Below are positions 1 through 12,814 of a stretch of DNA of 64,000 nt, one piece after another; within the stretch, counting starts at the first letter, position 1, and the number at the start of each line of letters is the position of its first letter. This DNA comes from Palaemon carinicauda (taxonomy: Eukaryota; Arthropoda; Malacostraca; Decapoda; Palaemonidae), in assembly GCF_036898095.1 (NCBI RefSeq), contig NC_090768.1, forward strand, positions 42,340,478-42,404,477, given 5' to 3'. The notes beneath the pieces were generated by a model. It worked only from the letters and a program-made list of their open reading frames with translations. It searched no databases and had not been told where the DNA came from. The translations under genes and the position numbers were made by a program.

Positions 1-439
1 AAGTGGAAGTGTGCTCCCCTTGTTCCGGTGCTAATGTATGCAAGTGTCGTTATCATATATGTATCACACGCACAGCACAAACACTGAAAAGGAAACTTAC
101 CACATTTCTATACATATATATATACATAAGCATTAAGAATGTTTTCATATATATATACAGTATATAAGAAAAAGTAAGTTAAAAGACAAAAACTAATGGC
201 AGTCCAGAATAGGCGAGGAGGAAGAGCGGAAACGACTGCTCTCCATCCGAGCCAAAAGTAAAGTGAGCTAAATCACAGGTGTGTGAACGAGTGTGGTAGC
301 AGGCTACCCTCCCTACACCCCCCCCCCCAACTAGCGGTGTGGGTAGTCAACCCTCGCTAAATTTTAATGGCTCGTCATTTCAGCTCCGCCGAAAGTACAA
401 ACCCTAATAAATAGCGTGGTTTGTATTCCAGTTACGGAA
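1..439 (-). mobile_element. DIRS-II element, 5'-end fragment with terminal repeat
   Basis: This stretch aligns by eye with 7640-8017. Both contain ACTGAAAAGGAAACTTAC, then an AT-rich tract, then GAGCCAAAAGT, a poly-C/G hairpin region, TGGCTCGTCA, and a tip reading GTGGTTTGTATTCCAGTTAC. In the better preserved elements of this window that tip is the 5' inverted terminal repeat, so this is the 5' end of a minus-oriented element that runs off the left edge. No coding sequence can be read. The assignment rests on similarity to other copies in the window, not on a database match. Confidence 0.6.
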
Positions 440-1095
440 AAAAGCCGAATTTCAACTACACAAAGTAGGAGGAGGTTTTGAAACAAATGGTACTTTAATA
501 TTGAAATCTATTATTTCTAGACTTACCTCTGAATCATAAACTGTTAACTTGAAATTGTCTGGTTGACAACCTCATAGAACTAAAAAACTCAACAATTCTT
601 ATCTCTACACTAAAATGGCCAACGCATGGTCTAACCAGGAAGCTACCATCCACATTTACCACAACTCCAGCTCATGGAGATTCTTATAGAGATTTTATAT
701 GAATGCTTTTTTCATGTTACTTTATCAATAGCAGTTTAAATAGTTTACTGTACTGCCAGAATACACGGCCTAATTTGAATTTACTACACCTACAAAACAA
801 ATCATTATGCTAGATTTGATCAGGTAGACGTTTCCCCTGCTGTTAACTGTCTCAGGATCCAATGATGTCATCCGTTCATGTTCCTTTATTAGTAAGGCTA
901 CAAATCGTCAACATAAGGAAGTTGACACATAACTGTAAAAAAAGTTTGCTATTTTTTCACAGACAGCATCACCAGAGGGTTAATAATAGATGCGTCTTGC
1001 TAATGAAAATTATAAAATTTTTCATGTTTACTAAAAATAAAATGCGTACAGTAGTCATTGTTAAAAAAAAAAAACAGGAAAAATAAAAAATAAAT
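440..1095. other. AT-rich spacer, no gene seen
   Basis: No long reading frame, splice-bounded exon or repeat that I recognise. A short A-run lies at 1062-1074. Confidence 0.5.
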
Positions 1096-1988
1096 TTAAT
1101 CAATTTGTATTTTCCCTAATTACAAACCTGAGACCTTTAATATGAGTAGGACTTCAACAAAGCTGGGAACAGCTGCTTAAACTTTAAATAAGGTGGTAGT
1201 AGTAGTAGCTAGGGGTAGCAGGTAAGGACCCATCCATCCACCAGGTAGCATAACCTTAACATAAGTGGTTGAGACAGGCAGAGTAACACAAAAATCTCAG
1301 GTTTGTATAGTTAAGAAAAATACAAATTGATTCAAAACATTGAAATTTGTTCTTACACATCATACAAACTTTTGACCTTTAATATGAGATTCATCCCAAG
1401 GAAGGGAGAAGTCCCTAAAGCCCATCTGGCTAGTTAGTACGCATTGGTCTTCAGGAAGAGCAACGGTGACGAATCCTGAGCAACTTTTTAACAACCTGGG
1501 CATGGATGTGTCGCAGGTGTTTAGTTTAGGTACTACTATCAGGAGACTGGTAGGTGGTCATGGAGTGACCTACATCCGTAAGGCTATTGTTCGAATGTAT
1601 GGCCATATAAGAAATACAATGCAAACATTTCATCCATCTTCCCCCTCTGGACTGATGGGGAAGACATGATTACGGAACTTATCTGTAAAAATAAGTTACT
1701 CTGTTGCAAGGCTGTCCTGCATCTAGCGTCCGATTCTGCACATAACAGAGTGACTACTTCACCCAGAAAGTGAAAAATGGAAGGGACCTGCCAGACATTC
1801 TCTCTCTCTTTCAGCCTTAAATCACAACCATTGTCCTATATGAGATGCTACTTGTCCCATGAATGAGATAGGTTTACAAAACCACTACCTCAACATCTCT
1901 CTTCTGACCTGAGAGGTAGATTAGGAGTCTAGCACCTATCTGATTCTTATATCAAGTACTGTGCCTCTACTGTATGTATACACTAAAG

Positions 1989-2580
<592 letters not shown>

Positions 2581-5238
2581 CACTAAAGGTAGCCCTTAAT
2601 ATGTCGACGGTACCTCTAGGCTAGAGATTACGTACTCATTAACTAGTTCTGGATTTGTCTCCTTTCCCTAGAATACTCTCTCAAAGCCCAACACATCCGG
2701 TAACGTATAATCAGGAGGGAAATTATGAATCAGCCATGAATGGTCTTCTTTCATGTCTGGAAAACAGTCCCTGGCATCAGAGTAACCGCAGTACATTATA
2801 CCCTACCTATGGTCGCTGTGGTTGGAAACTGCTAGGCTGAAGCCCACAGCACAAACCAGTAACACTACACAGCAGGACTGGTACCGAGCAGTGATAACTC
2901 CTCTTTCTTAAGTACTTAAGAACTTAATTATTAAAAGAAAAGACAGAAGTGGCACCATACACCATTCCTTTTGTTGATCATGGAAGAGTAAGCCATATTT
3001 CCATGCTATCTGAGGCCCCTCAGCCAGGGACCCCTAATGACATTTTCTCAATTTGGGATACTGTACTGTACAAACTAAGTATCGGAGAAGGGAGCAATAC
3101 TCCCTTCTAAAAAAAAAAAGTGAAGGAGGGCATCCACATTCCTTCAACACCTGGGCAACAGCAAGTACACGGCCTTGTGCAGGACTCTGCATCTTCGGAC
3201 AGCATGCCTACTGGGCCTCAGCACGGTGGTTATTCACGATGCTGCGGCACAGGGCCATGCATCTCCCGCCAGCTTGGCTACCAGAGTAGTTAACTGAGCC
3301 AGTGGGCCTCACTGCTAGACAACTGCATAGGGCAGGGGACAAGTCGGGAGTGGTCCACCTCTCCTGAAAGAGAGGCGATGTCATGAAGAGCCCTGCAGGA
3401 CTTCTTAGGACAGGTTCCCTAAACCTCTTTTTATTAGAAAAATTGTAAGAATTATAAGGGGAAGGGGAAGAAGAAGAGGAGGATAGCTTAACAAGACAGA
3501 AGACTCCTCCTCTGAATCTTCTCATTAGTTCATGTTCTGCCCAGATGGACCGATCACCTCATACCAGTGCAAACAGCAATCAATGATTCACTGGTCTTAC
3601 CTTGTTAACCAACCCAGAAGGTGTATGGCTATGAAAGATCCCTGAAGTAGTTTGAATGAGAACATTGGTAACTGGTACCCCAAACTCACAATAGCTAACT
3701 GACCTTACAAGTATTGGTCAGCATGTGAGCTTTATAATGGTTACACAAGGAGTAGCATTAAAGATACCTCTATTAGCCATCATAAGGTGCAATAGATCAG
3801 TTCAGATAGGACCATTCACCTCCACCAGATGATCAGATGAAAGGCTGTGTGTGACTGTGACACCAAGCTCACGAACGCTAACAAATTTAATAGTCAGCCA
3901 GCGTGTTCTGTACAGTAGATTGTGCTCCAAGAAAAGAAATAATCCTTCATAATGTGATATGAACAAGAAAGGCAAGAGCATACCTTCTCACCCTTCCCTG
4001 CCATATGGGGCTAACATTCAGTCCAAGTAGGACCACTCACCTACTCCCGGTGCAACATGAGTAACTGTGACTCAGGCTCGCACTTGTTTCACAGACCCCA
4101 AAGGTATCAGTACCATCACGTCCTCCCAAAGGAAGAAAGCAATCACCAAAACTCAAGGACCTTTCAGCAAAAATCTTTCCCACACGAGTACTGTATCTTC
4201 TTTGCCATCTTCTCATTGAAGAACTGTCGGAAAAAAGCAATACTGGTAAAGGAGGGAGAGAAAGGATGAACGCTCATTCACCTTGCCAACTATTACTGCT
4301 TCAAAGAGGATTCATGGTCTGAACAGCTGATAATGACTGCACCCCTTCTTGAGGAGGAAGCTACAAGAGCTTCCTCTACCACAACACAACCCACTACACT
4401 GGGGGGGGGGCGGTTGTCATTAGAAAGTATTGGGAACACTTACTGACACTGCAACACAAGAATCACTAACAGGGGAACACTGGTGCCAGGTGAGTATGCT
4501 AGAAGAAACCTTTTTACTATCGGCACCCAGGATAGGGCAAAACTTTGATTGAAATGGGTAACTCTCTCCACAGAGGCAGAGAAAATACCAGGAAGAAAGA
4601 CAGGCTACGCTAAGTCCATTGTCTTCTTGATCAAAGAGCAAGAACAACACTCCAAGAGAGGGGGCTGTATACAGTTACATGTACCTCTAAACAAAGATGC
4701 AAAACATATTGGGCTTAGAAAGCTTGCAACATCATTAGAACAAATTTTACATCACCACATGCGTCTTACCTTTCAGTGAGCTTACACTTACAAGCAGGAG
4801 CACTCACAAAAGTATGAAAAAAATAATAAACATCATCTCAAATGAGTGTAAGATAAGATTGTACATTTTGAAAGAGCATAATGGTAAAATACTTTATGTC
4901 TTTACCTGTTGCAGTCAAAGACAAAATGAATAAGCAGTGACAGGCGGATAGGAAGGGATTACACCTCGTGTCCTAGCATTAGCCAACTACCTTGTTAACG
5001 ATTCAATGGTAGTTTCAGGATTTCTAGGATATATCCTTACTTCAAAGGAACAAATGTTTGAATATGCATAGGTCTACAGAACAGTTGTTGGCAAATGCCC
5101 AAAGGTAAGTTATACCAGAAATACCGTAATCTTTTCTCTAGTAGTTAGATAAAAATATAATGAATAGCACAAGTAATCTCCCAAATAAACCAGCCCTGAA
5201 AAACCAGGTTATTGAGATGGCAAAGGAAGGAAAATTGT

Positions 5239-5539
5239 CCCTTTAACCCCCAGGCTATTTGGAAATTTCCAACCCTTAACCCCCAGGGGGTTATTTTTTT
5301 CCCAGCACATTTTGCAGTATATTTTTTTTAAATTGCTCTAACAGCCTTAATTTTTGTCATAGAGAGGTCAGGTTGGTCTCATTCTCTTGGAAAATGCCTG
5401 AATTTTCTTAAAAAATTGTCAAAAATATGAAAAAAATAATCTTTATAGCATTTTTTTGCAAGGACGTACCGGTACGTCCATGGGGGTAAAGGGATGGCTT
5501 TTGTGAAACGTACCAGTACGTCCTTTGGGGGTAAAAGGG
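5239..5539. mobile_element. piggyBac-like MITE, copy 1
   Basis: A roughly 300-bp element nearly identical to 10361-10661. The right end reads GGGGGTAAAAGGG followed by TTAA (5540-5543). The left end has decayed to CCCTTTAACCCCCA, and the left TTAA has mutated to TTGT. It contains an 18-bp perfect palindrome at 5462-5479 centred on ACCGGT, and a second related CGTACCAGTACGTCC motif near the right end. There is no coding capacity. TTAA flanks with CCC..GGG ends are the usual piggyBac hallmark. Confidence 0.75.
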
Positions 5540-5859
5540 TTAACTATCAAACAGATCTAAACATACAGTACTACTGTATATGTTTGAAAAAAAATCCCTC
5601 AAGATCATACCATACAGGCTTAAAAAAAAAAGGATTAATAATGCACTTGTAACATTCAAAACAAAATAATGATGCTTACATATACAGTATTCCTGTACAG
5701 TACAGAAAAAGATGAATCTGTTGTGATAAGTGCAATAACCTCTCCTATTTACCATTGTCCAATCTAAAATGTTATTCAATCCCTTTGTAAGTAGGGAAGA
5801 TCTGACGTTATCCAACAAATACGTTGGTTCTGGTCATACACTTATGACTTAAGGAATAC

Positions 5860-8017
5860 AGGGCTAGAAAACCCTGAAGCACGTAACTTCCACACTAGAA
5901 GGTCTGGCAGGAGTCGGAGATCGCGAACAATCTTCCGAGGGACGGAGAAGCAGCTGCAACGGTCGGTACTCGTCGAGGAGGATCCTCTGCATAGAACGTT
6001 GAATGAAGATAAAGACGACCTCGGACAGGAGCCCCATCCTCAGACCTCCGAAGAGGAGTCTCTGATAGTGAACTCCCCCGAGGGGAAGAGTCACTTGCAG
6101 GAGAGACCGTTGGCATCAGATGTCCCCGAAGGGAACTGAGCCCTCAGCAACAACAGCAGGAGGAGTCCTCCGAAGAGGAGTCTCTGTGGTGAACTCCGCC
6201 CCGGGGGAGAAGCACTCGCAGGAGAGACCGTAGGACTCAGCTGCCCCCCGAAGGGGACTGAGCCTTCAGCAACAACAGCAGAAGGAGACCTCCGAAGAGG
6301 AGTCTCTGTGATGAACTCCCCCCCGGGGGAGAAGCACTCGCAGGAGAGACCGTAGGACTCGGCTGCCCCCCGAAGGGGACTGAGCCTTCAGCAACAACAG
6401 CAGAAGGAGTCCTCCGAAGAGGAGTCACTATGAGTGTCCTCCCTCGCGAACGAGAGAGGAAACACTTAGTAGAAGAGACTGAAGAAGGAGCCCAAGGGTC
6501 GAAGGGTCAGCAAGTGACCTATAAAGAGCAATCCTCCGAAGAGGGGCTCCTGCAGCTGCTCAGCCCCTTGAGCGTAGCTGCAGGTGCGACCGCTCAGCAC
6601 CAAGAGCATAGTCGCACGAATTCCATGGTCCGAGCTTGCAACCGCTCAGCCCCTTGAGCAGAGTTACAAAAAAGGTCGCTCAGCACCAAGAGCATAACCG
6701 CCGGAGGACCAGGAACAAATAATACTAATAATGATTATAATTAAGGTAAGAGAAGTTCCCCCCAGAAGGGAAAAAACTCAAACCTTGGCAGGGAACCTTC
6801 CCTCGGAAGGGAAGTTACCCACCCAAGGAGGCGAACCTCCTGAGTGTTCTAAGATGAACTGAAGAGCTGTCAATTGTCACGGGAGAACTTCCAGGAGAAG
6901 GAGACACGCCCCTGACGAAATCCTATAGAGGAGGCAGCAACAGCAGACTCCCCAGGCCCCAACAAGACAGCTCTGCTTCGTTGTCACATTAGGCAAACGA
7001 AAAACTAGATCGTTAACTGTGAAAACAAAAAGTAATTAGTAAACATTCATTCCTCCGGGAAGACTCCGAAGAGGAATCCCGAGGGAAAAAAAACACAAGA
7101 CTTACACAACAGGCATGAGCCCTCAACCCCACTTACACTCACGGAAGGGGAGGGGCGGAGAACTGTAACAAAAACATAATTATAACAATATAATTATGTA
7201 ATTCAATTAAGAATGATCACAAAGTAAGAACGAAAAGCCCCGAAGGGAAGCGTTCTACAAAAAGCTGAAAAGTTAACAAATACAATTAGATTTCATAAAA
7301 AAAATAATTGAGATAAAATGTACGGTGAAGCAACTCCACCCGACAAGGGAAGGAAGCTACCGTAGTACGTAGTAAAGGTAGTACCTAGTAAAGGGTGAAC
7401 GACCTCAAGAGAAAGAGAGAGAGACCGTAGTCAAACTACACTCTCATGTCTCCCCGGCTGAAACCCACATTTCCCGTAGGAAAGGACGCGCAGCGGAGAA
7501 ACAAATAAGTCCAGCGATGACGACTCCCCACGGCACCCGAAGGAGCCGAAGGACCAAGGAAGAGATCGCGATCCATGAAAATACACCGTGGTGGCCTGAC
7601 TGCCGGCGGGCTACACGGTGATATCGTACACGACACATACACACCACGAACACTGAAAAGGAAACTTACTGATTTCTATACTGTACTCAAATATATACAT
7701 AAACATGAAAATATGTTTACATATATATTGAGTATAAGAAAAGTACTGCAAGTAATTAAGTAAAGACAAAACATTAAATGGCTGCCAAGCGAGGACGAAA
7801 GACAGACACGTCTGCACATCGTCCGAGCCAAAAGTGAAGTGAGATATTTCACCGGTGTGTGAGGGGGGAGGAGTAGCAAGCTACCCCTCCCCTACCCCTG
7901 CTAACTAGCGCGGGGGTAGTTAACCCTCGTTAAAAATCTAATGGCTCGTCAATTTCAGCTACGCCGAAAGTAATACCCTATGTAAATAGCGTGGTTTGTA
8001 TTTCGGTTACGGAACAA
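5860..8017 (-). mobile_element. DIRS-II element, gag-side fragment
   Basis: The right end (about 7860-8017) is a 5' terminal repeat matching 300-439 and 57440-57590. Leftward is low-complexity, proline/serine-coding sequence with a 122-bp tandem repeat (6046-6430). In elements A, B and C the corresponding region encodes the gag-like linker, so this is probably the 5' part of a minus-oriented copy that has lost its polymerase and recombinase. No intact frame survives. The left boundary is uncertain by about 100 bp. Confidence 0.55.
6046..6430. repeat. 122-bp tandem repeat, about 3.1 copies
   Basis: The marker CTCCGAAGAGGAG recurs at 6046, 6168, 6290 and 6412, an exact 122-bp period. Copies two and three are almost identical. 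Because 122 is not a multiple of three, each unit changes the reading frame, so the repeat cannot encode a periodic protein in its present form. Confidence 0.9.
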
Positions 8018-8621
8018 ATGTGCAGTAACCTCTTCCCCAATTAGCTAGTCTTAGATGATGGACTGACTTAAACCATAAAACAAAACTAGGACAATGATAT
8101 CTGAAAACTAGGACAAAAGAGCAGGGGATATCTCAAAATGCTTCAAGTAGTGAACATAACAGCAGCAAATTCATATTCAAAATCTTCAGTTTATCAAGTT
8201 CCAGTTAAGATTATTGTTGCTTGCACTCTTATTCTTCTGGGGACATGGAATATGAATATTTCCTGCCCAATATTTTTGAGAAAGTAATCAACAAAGCATA
8301 TCAAATTTATAATGAAAGTTCCATAAATGTGCCAAACCCTCATACCATATCTTGAAAGTATCAAGATTACAGATCACTTTAAATCAGACAACCGATTTTT
8401 CACAATATTCAGAAACTAACAAGAGTTTACTCATTATGTATATTGGTCATATTATTGATTTATCAAATAGTATAGCATATACAATAGAAAGATTTGTTAA
8501 AAAAAAGTATGAATCATAGAGCTTCGCCAAATTATCGAGGTTAAGTCTACTGTACATGAATTTTTGGTAGGCTAGTCTACTTTCTAACAAAAAGGTTGAA
8601 ACTCATTTCCTAAATGTTTTG

Positions 8622-9290
8622 TATTATTATTATTATTATTTGCTGAGCTACAGCCCTAGTTGGATATGCAGGATACTATAAGCCCGAGCACTCCAACAGG
8701 GAAAATAGCTCAGTGAGGAAAGGAAATAAGGAACCTACAAGAAAAGTAATTAACAATTAAAATTAAATATATCAAGAACATAACATTGAAATAAATCTTC
8801 ATTATATAGACTAAATAACTTTAAAAAAAAAACAAGAGGAATAGAAATAAGATAGAATAGCGTGCCTGAGTGTACCCTCAAGCATGAGAATTCTAACCCA
8901 AGATAGTGAAAGACCAAGGTACAGATGCTATGGCACTATCCAAGACAAGAGAACAATGGTTTGATTTTGGAATGTCGTTCTCCTAGATGAGTTGCTTGCT
9001 CTAGCTAAAAAGTCTCTTCTACCCTTACCAAGAGGAAAGTAACCACTGAACACTTAAATTACAGTAGTTAACCCTTGAGCGAGGAAGTATTGTTTAGAAA
9101 TCACAGTGTTGTCAGGTGTATGAGGACAGAGGAGAATATGTAAAGAATAGGCCAGACTACTCGGTGTATGTGTAGAAAAACGGAAAATGACCAGTAACAA
9201 GAGAGAAGGGTCCAATTTAGTACTGTCAGGCCAGTCAAAGGACCCAATAACTCTCTAGCATGGGTCGCTGGTGCCTTGGACAACCTACTA
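8622..9290 (-). mobile_element. Non-LTR retroelement fragment with (AAT)n tail, copy 1
   Basis: It begins with (ATT)n at 8622-8640 and then GCTACAGCCCTAGTTGG. The following 400 bp match 17208-17600 closely, including TAGAATAG..GTGT, ACAATGGTTTGATTTTGGA and AGTCTCTTCTACCCTTA. Read on the minus strand the element ends in (AAT)n, as expected for a target-primed LINE or SINE. I see no reverse transcriptase motif, so it is either a 3' untranslated segment or a SINE. Confidence 0.65.
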
Positions 9291-10356
9291 CCTAGTAAAA
9301 CAATTTGTATTTAGTACCCTAGCATACATACAAGTAGGGTTTCATTAATAAAACTTATCAAAAAAATGACTGTTGATGTGTAGCCTACTGAACCTAACCT
9401 ACATTAGGTTAATTCTGAGATTTGGCCTCCCAGGCAAGCCTTTCCTCCCTTCAGTGCCAGATTATAGAGGGTATACAGTACAGTCCTATATAAAAGCTAC
9501 ATGAATGTAAAAACAATAAAGTATATATATATTGATTATAACAGTAATGTAACTGCATCAGGTTCATAATGTGCATAATAAAAACAAAGAATTCCTGATT
9601 ATGGAGAAACCAAATTCATTACTATCTTATTCTTTAAATTAGGTATAGCTATGATCTAACTCTGAAAAAAAGTCACACCATAAAACCATCAAAGAACAGT
9701 ACAGTGCACTATCATTTTAACTGATCCTGGAATCTGTATTCAATCTGTCAATAAGTCCTTCAATAAGAAGGCTAAAGACCACAAACAACCTGTAAATAAG
9801 TACAGTACTGTACCAACATAATGACTCGCCACCCACAAAGTCACCAGTCTTTGTGTGCAGTCGATTTGCCATCCAATAATAAACCTCAGATATGTGGCAA
9901 GTTGATAAGAATTGCTGAAGCTGAAAAATCCATACATAATATGCAATTAAAAAATTCTTCCTAAATTACTTAATTGTTGGGTAGACGACATACTTTTTTT
10001 TTTAATAAATAGTTAGCCTAGAAATTGAAATTTTAGCATTTTGTCTGGTAGGCTGAACTGGTCCATTTTGTCCCTACTCGTGACTCCGATCATCTATTAA
10101 GAATTCATAAATTACATATACATATATTTTTCAGTTTAGACAAGTCTTCCCTCACCAACTTTCCTCTATGTTGTGGTCTGACATGGGGGTAGAAAGTTGA
10201 CAGCAAACCTGATAAGGGCAGTGGGACATCCTGTAATAGTAAAATAGTACCCAATGGTACCTCAGTATGGTAAATTCACACTTGACAGCATAATCATTAT
10301 TAAGCAAGCACATGAGATTTCCAAAATGATAGCAAAAGTTTGAAAAAATTTAAGTT
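9291..10356. other. Spacer without recognisable gene
   Basis: AT-rich. A hydrophobic minus-strand frame at 9740-9946 has no support from splice signals or similarity. Exons downstream of the 10847-12424 gene could lie here but I cannot identify any. Confidence 0.4.
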
Positions 10357-10360
10357 TTAA

Positions 10361-10661
10361 CCCTTTTACCCCCAGGCTTTTTGGAAATTTCCAACCCTTA
10401 ACCCCCAGGGGATTATTTTTTTCCCAGCACATTTTGCAGTATATTTCTTTTTAAATTGCTCTAAAAGCCTTAATTTTTGTCATAGAGAGGTCATGTTGGT
10501 CTCATTCTCTTGGAAAATGCCTGAATTTTCTCAAAAAATTATCAAAAACATGAAAAAAAAAAAATTATAACATTTTTTTGCAAGGACGTACCGGTGCGTC
10601 CATGGGGGTAAAGGGATGGCTTTTGTGAAACGTACCAGTACGTCCTTTGGGGGTAAAAGGG
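10361..10661. mobile_element. piggyBac-like MITE, copy 2 (intact ends)
   Basis: This 301-bp element has inverted ends CCCTTTTACCCCCA and its complement. It is flanked by TTAA on both sides (10357-10360 and 10662-10665). It is the same family as 5239-5539, with only scattered substitutions. The internal palindrome has one change here (GGTGCG for GGTACG). No reading frame. It must have been moved by a transposase encoded elsewhere. Confidence 0.88.
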
Positions 10662-10846
10662 TTAATCAACTTAGTGTAAGAAAGATTAAAGGCATCCATA
10701 AATCGTAGCTTTCCTAGTCAGATAGGGTAGGGTGGGCTAGGTTCAGACTTAAATCTCAGTTGGGTACCTTTAAAGGATTGGAATGGGTACAGCCTTATCC
10801 TAATTCTACTATACCTGTACAGTATCAAAAAATGGGTACCAAAACC

Positions 10847-12424
10847 CTACCTTTTACATGCACAATCATAATTTTGTTGTGCATTATTTTCTGACTTCTC
10901 CTCAGTGGGCATCTGTAACCTTTCCACGTCCAACTTTTCAACTGCCGATGGTACAGGTAACCTTTCCTCCACAGACGTCGCCAACTTTTCACCTTCCACT
11001 TCACTCTTACTAGATTCACTGTCTTTTACAACATCACTATTTTCATATTCTTCAGTTTTTGTAACTTCAGAGCTGCAAAGCACCTGATTGACTGGATTTC
11101 CTGCCTGAGCATCCATAACTTTTGCTTCTAAGGATAGGGTCTCCAAGGCAGCCAGAGTTTCACCAATATCACTTATAAATTTAGGGCCCTCTTTCTCCAA
11201 GGAGTTCGGTAAATTAATGTCCTCTAGATTTTCAATCATGTCTCCAGATTCACACCCTGTCACAGCCCCCTCTCTTGAATTTTCCGCTGACAAATCAATT
11301 TCGTACTTTTCCAATTCTGAGTCCCTCCCAGACGACGACGCTTCTTCTGTTGGCTGGGTGTAAGTCGGACTTTCTCTCTCGTCCTGGGAAGTAGTTTTGA
11401 CAGCTGGGTCTTCCGACTGAACCAATCGTTCTTTGCTTTCTTCTGACAAGATGTTCTCTCTCACTGTACTGGATATGGGCTCCATCAAGTTTGACTTGCT
11501 TTCGCTACCACCCTGAGATGTTAATTCCTCCAGTGACTCTACCTCCAGGATTCGTGAATCTGATGGTATTTCTAATATACCCAATCCATTCACAGGATCT
11601 AACGCCCTCAATTTTTCAATTGTGCTGCTTGGAACTGTAAGACTTAGCACCTCTAGATTATCTACAACAAATGCATGCGACTGATCAGTGACACCGTCTG
11701 ACATCTCTGAAGAATTAATGAGTTGTTTAAATAGCTTCCTTTTCTCAGGCCCTATGTAACTTAAGAGATCTGAACCGTGGGTAGAAGCTGCCGATAGCTG
11801 GCTCGTCGATGAGGAGGACCCCTCACTGGCTGTGGTCATATTCGAATCAGAATCCGGGGACGAGACTCTCTCATCCTTCATGTTAGTGTAAATGGGTAAT
11901 ACCTGCTCGGGGATTGTATCATCTATATCAACACTTCCACTTTCTAAAGCATCTGGTAAGGAGTCAACAAACTCTAAGCCATTAAGGCCTCCGTCGTCTA
12001 AATAGGACGACTGATGTAGAATTTCATTGATGAGCTCAGACACCTCAAAATTAGCCTCGTCGTCGCTTCTTTCATCGTTATTATCACCGTTATATTTATC
12101 CAGGTCGAAAGAATTACATATTGAATTGGAAGTCGTCGATGTTATTGTGGGACTGCCCTCTTGGGCCTGACTTAACCCATTCATGAATACTTCTCCGTTC
12201 TCCTGGACTTCGCGCGCGTCCTCTAGGTTCATCCTGGATTTGACAGAACTAAAGCTAACACTTGATAAGGAGGGCTCGGATAAACTGGGTTTTTGGAGAT
12301 CACATTCCTGATTTTCGTGTGACTCTTCTGCCTGTGGCTGCTTGGCAAGCGTCTCCTCCGTGGTTCCACCGCCCACTTCCACTTCACTTCTAGAGGCTAC
12401 GCTAGCCTCCTTGCACACGTCCAT
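10847..12424 (-). CDS. Acidic Ser/Glu-rich protein, probable first coding exon
   Basis: I do not recognise this protein. An uninterrupted frame of 525 codons runs from the ATG at 12424. It is rich in Glu, Ser and Asp, with many SSS/SES runs and hardly any hydrophobic stretches, and looks largely disordered. A more ordered patch reads GPEKRKLFKQLINS near residue 205. Such length without a stop in this repeat-rich DNA argues for a real gene. The stop codon at 10849-10847 overlaps a good 5' splice signal (AAAAG|GTAGGG, exon end at 10851). The exon therefore probably continues into exons to the left, and the protein shown would be its N-terminus. Upstream in-frame codons lack another ATG. It is divergently arranged with TM2D2. 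Confidence is high for coding and low for the 3' end. Confidence 0.75.
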   Translation of the reverse strand: MDVCKEASVASRSEVEVGGGTTEETLAKQPQAEESHENQECDLQKPSLSEPSLSSVSFSSVKSRMNLEDAREVQENGEVFMNGLSQAQEGSPTITSTTSNSICNSFDLDKYNGDNNDERSDDEANFEVSELINEILHQSSYLDDGGLNGLEFVDSLPDALESGSVDIDDTIPEQVLPIYTNMKDERVSSPDSDSNMTTASEGSSSSTSQLSAASTHGSDLLSYIGPEKRKLFKQLINSSEMSDGVTDQSHAFVVDNLEVLSLTVPSSTIEKLRALDPVNGLGILEIPSDSRILEVESLEELTSQGGSESKSNLMEPISSTVRENILSEESKERLVQSEDPAVKTTSQDERESPTYTQPTEEASSSGRDSELEKYEIDLSAENSREGAVTGCESGDMIENLEDINLPNSLEKEGPKFISDIGETLAALETLSLEAKVMDAQAGNPVNQVLCSSEVTKTEEYENSDVVKDSESSKSEVEGEKLATSVEERLPVPSAVEKLDVERLQMPTEEKSENNAQQNYDCACKR

Positions 12425-12814
12425 GACTGTGGTGGGGGTATTAAGGCCTTCTACGAAGACCACTTCCTTCTAAAAGGTTAAACTTGGTCAAATTATAACT
12501 AAAACTATACAAGTTCGTCAGCGTGTTCTTTCCCGATCGTAAGTGCACACTGAGAAGAATGGTTATTGATAAGGTCGAAAGATGGCAGCACTTTTAACAT
12601 TCTAGCAAACCTTTCTTGTTCATCAACACATTATATTATTTAAGAATACTGCTAATTATTATAAATTGCCCACTTTATGTCTTAAAATGTTTAATAAATA
12701 TTTATTCAAAAGCTGTATATGACCACGTACTGCGTCCATAAACTTTATATCTTTATTATTGAACTTGTAACAATTCGGCGATGTTGGTATTTCTGTACTC
12801 CAGTGTTTACAATC
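12425..12814. promoter_or_regulatory. Putative bidirectional promoter between the acidic-protein gene and TM2D2
   Basis: Only 390 bp separate the two divergent start codons (12424 minus, 12815 plus). This space must hold both 5' untranslated regions and promoters unless upstream non-coding exons exist. I see no convincing TATA box oriented to either gene. The part nearest the TM2D2 side is AT-rich. Confidence 0.5.

Noticed and set aside
9740..9946. Hydrophobic minus-strand frame resembling membrane segments
   Set aside because: No family signature or convincing splice sites; AT-rich DNA often gives hydrophobic frames.
12719..12814. Upstream in-frame ATG for TM2D2
   Set aside because: It would add 32 residues ahead of the signal peptide; the ATG at 12815 starts the signal sequence directly.
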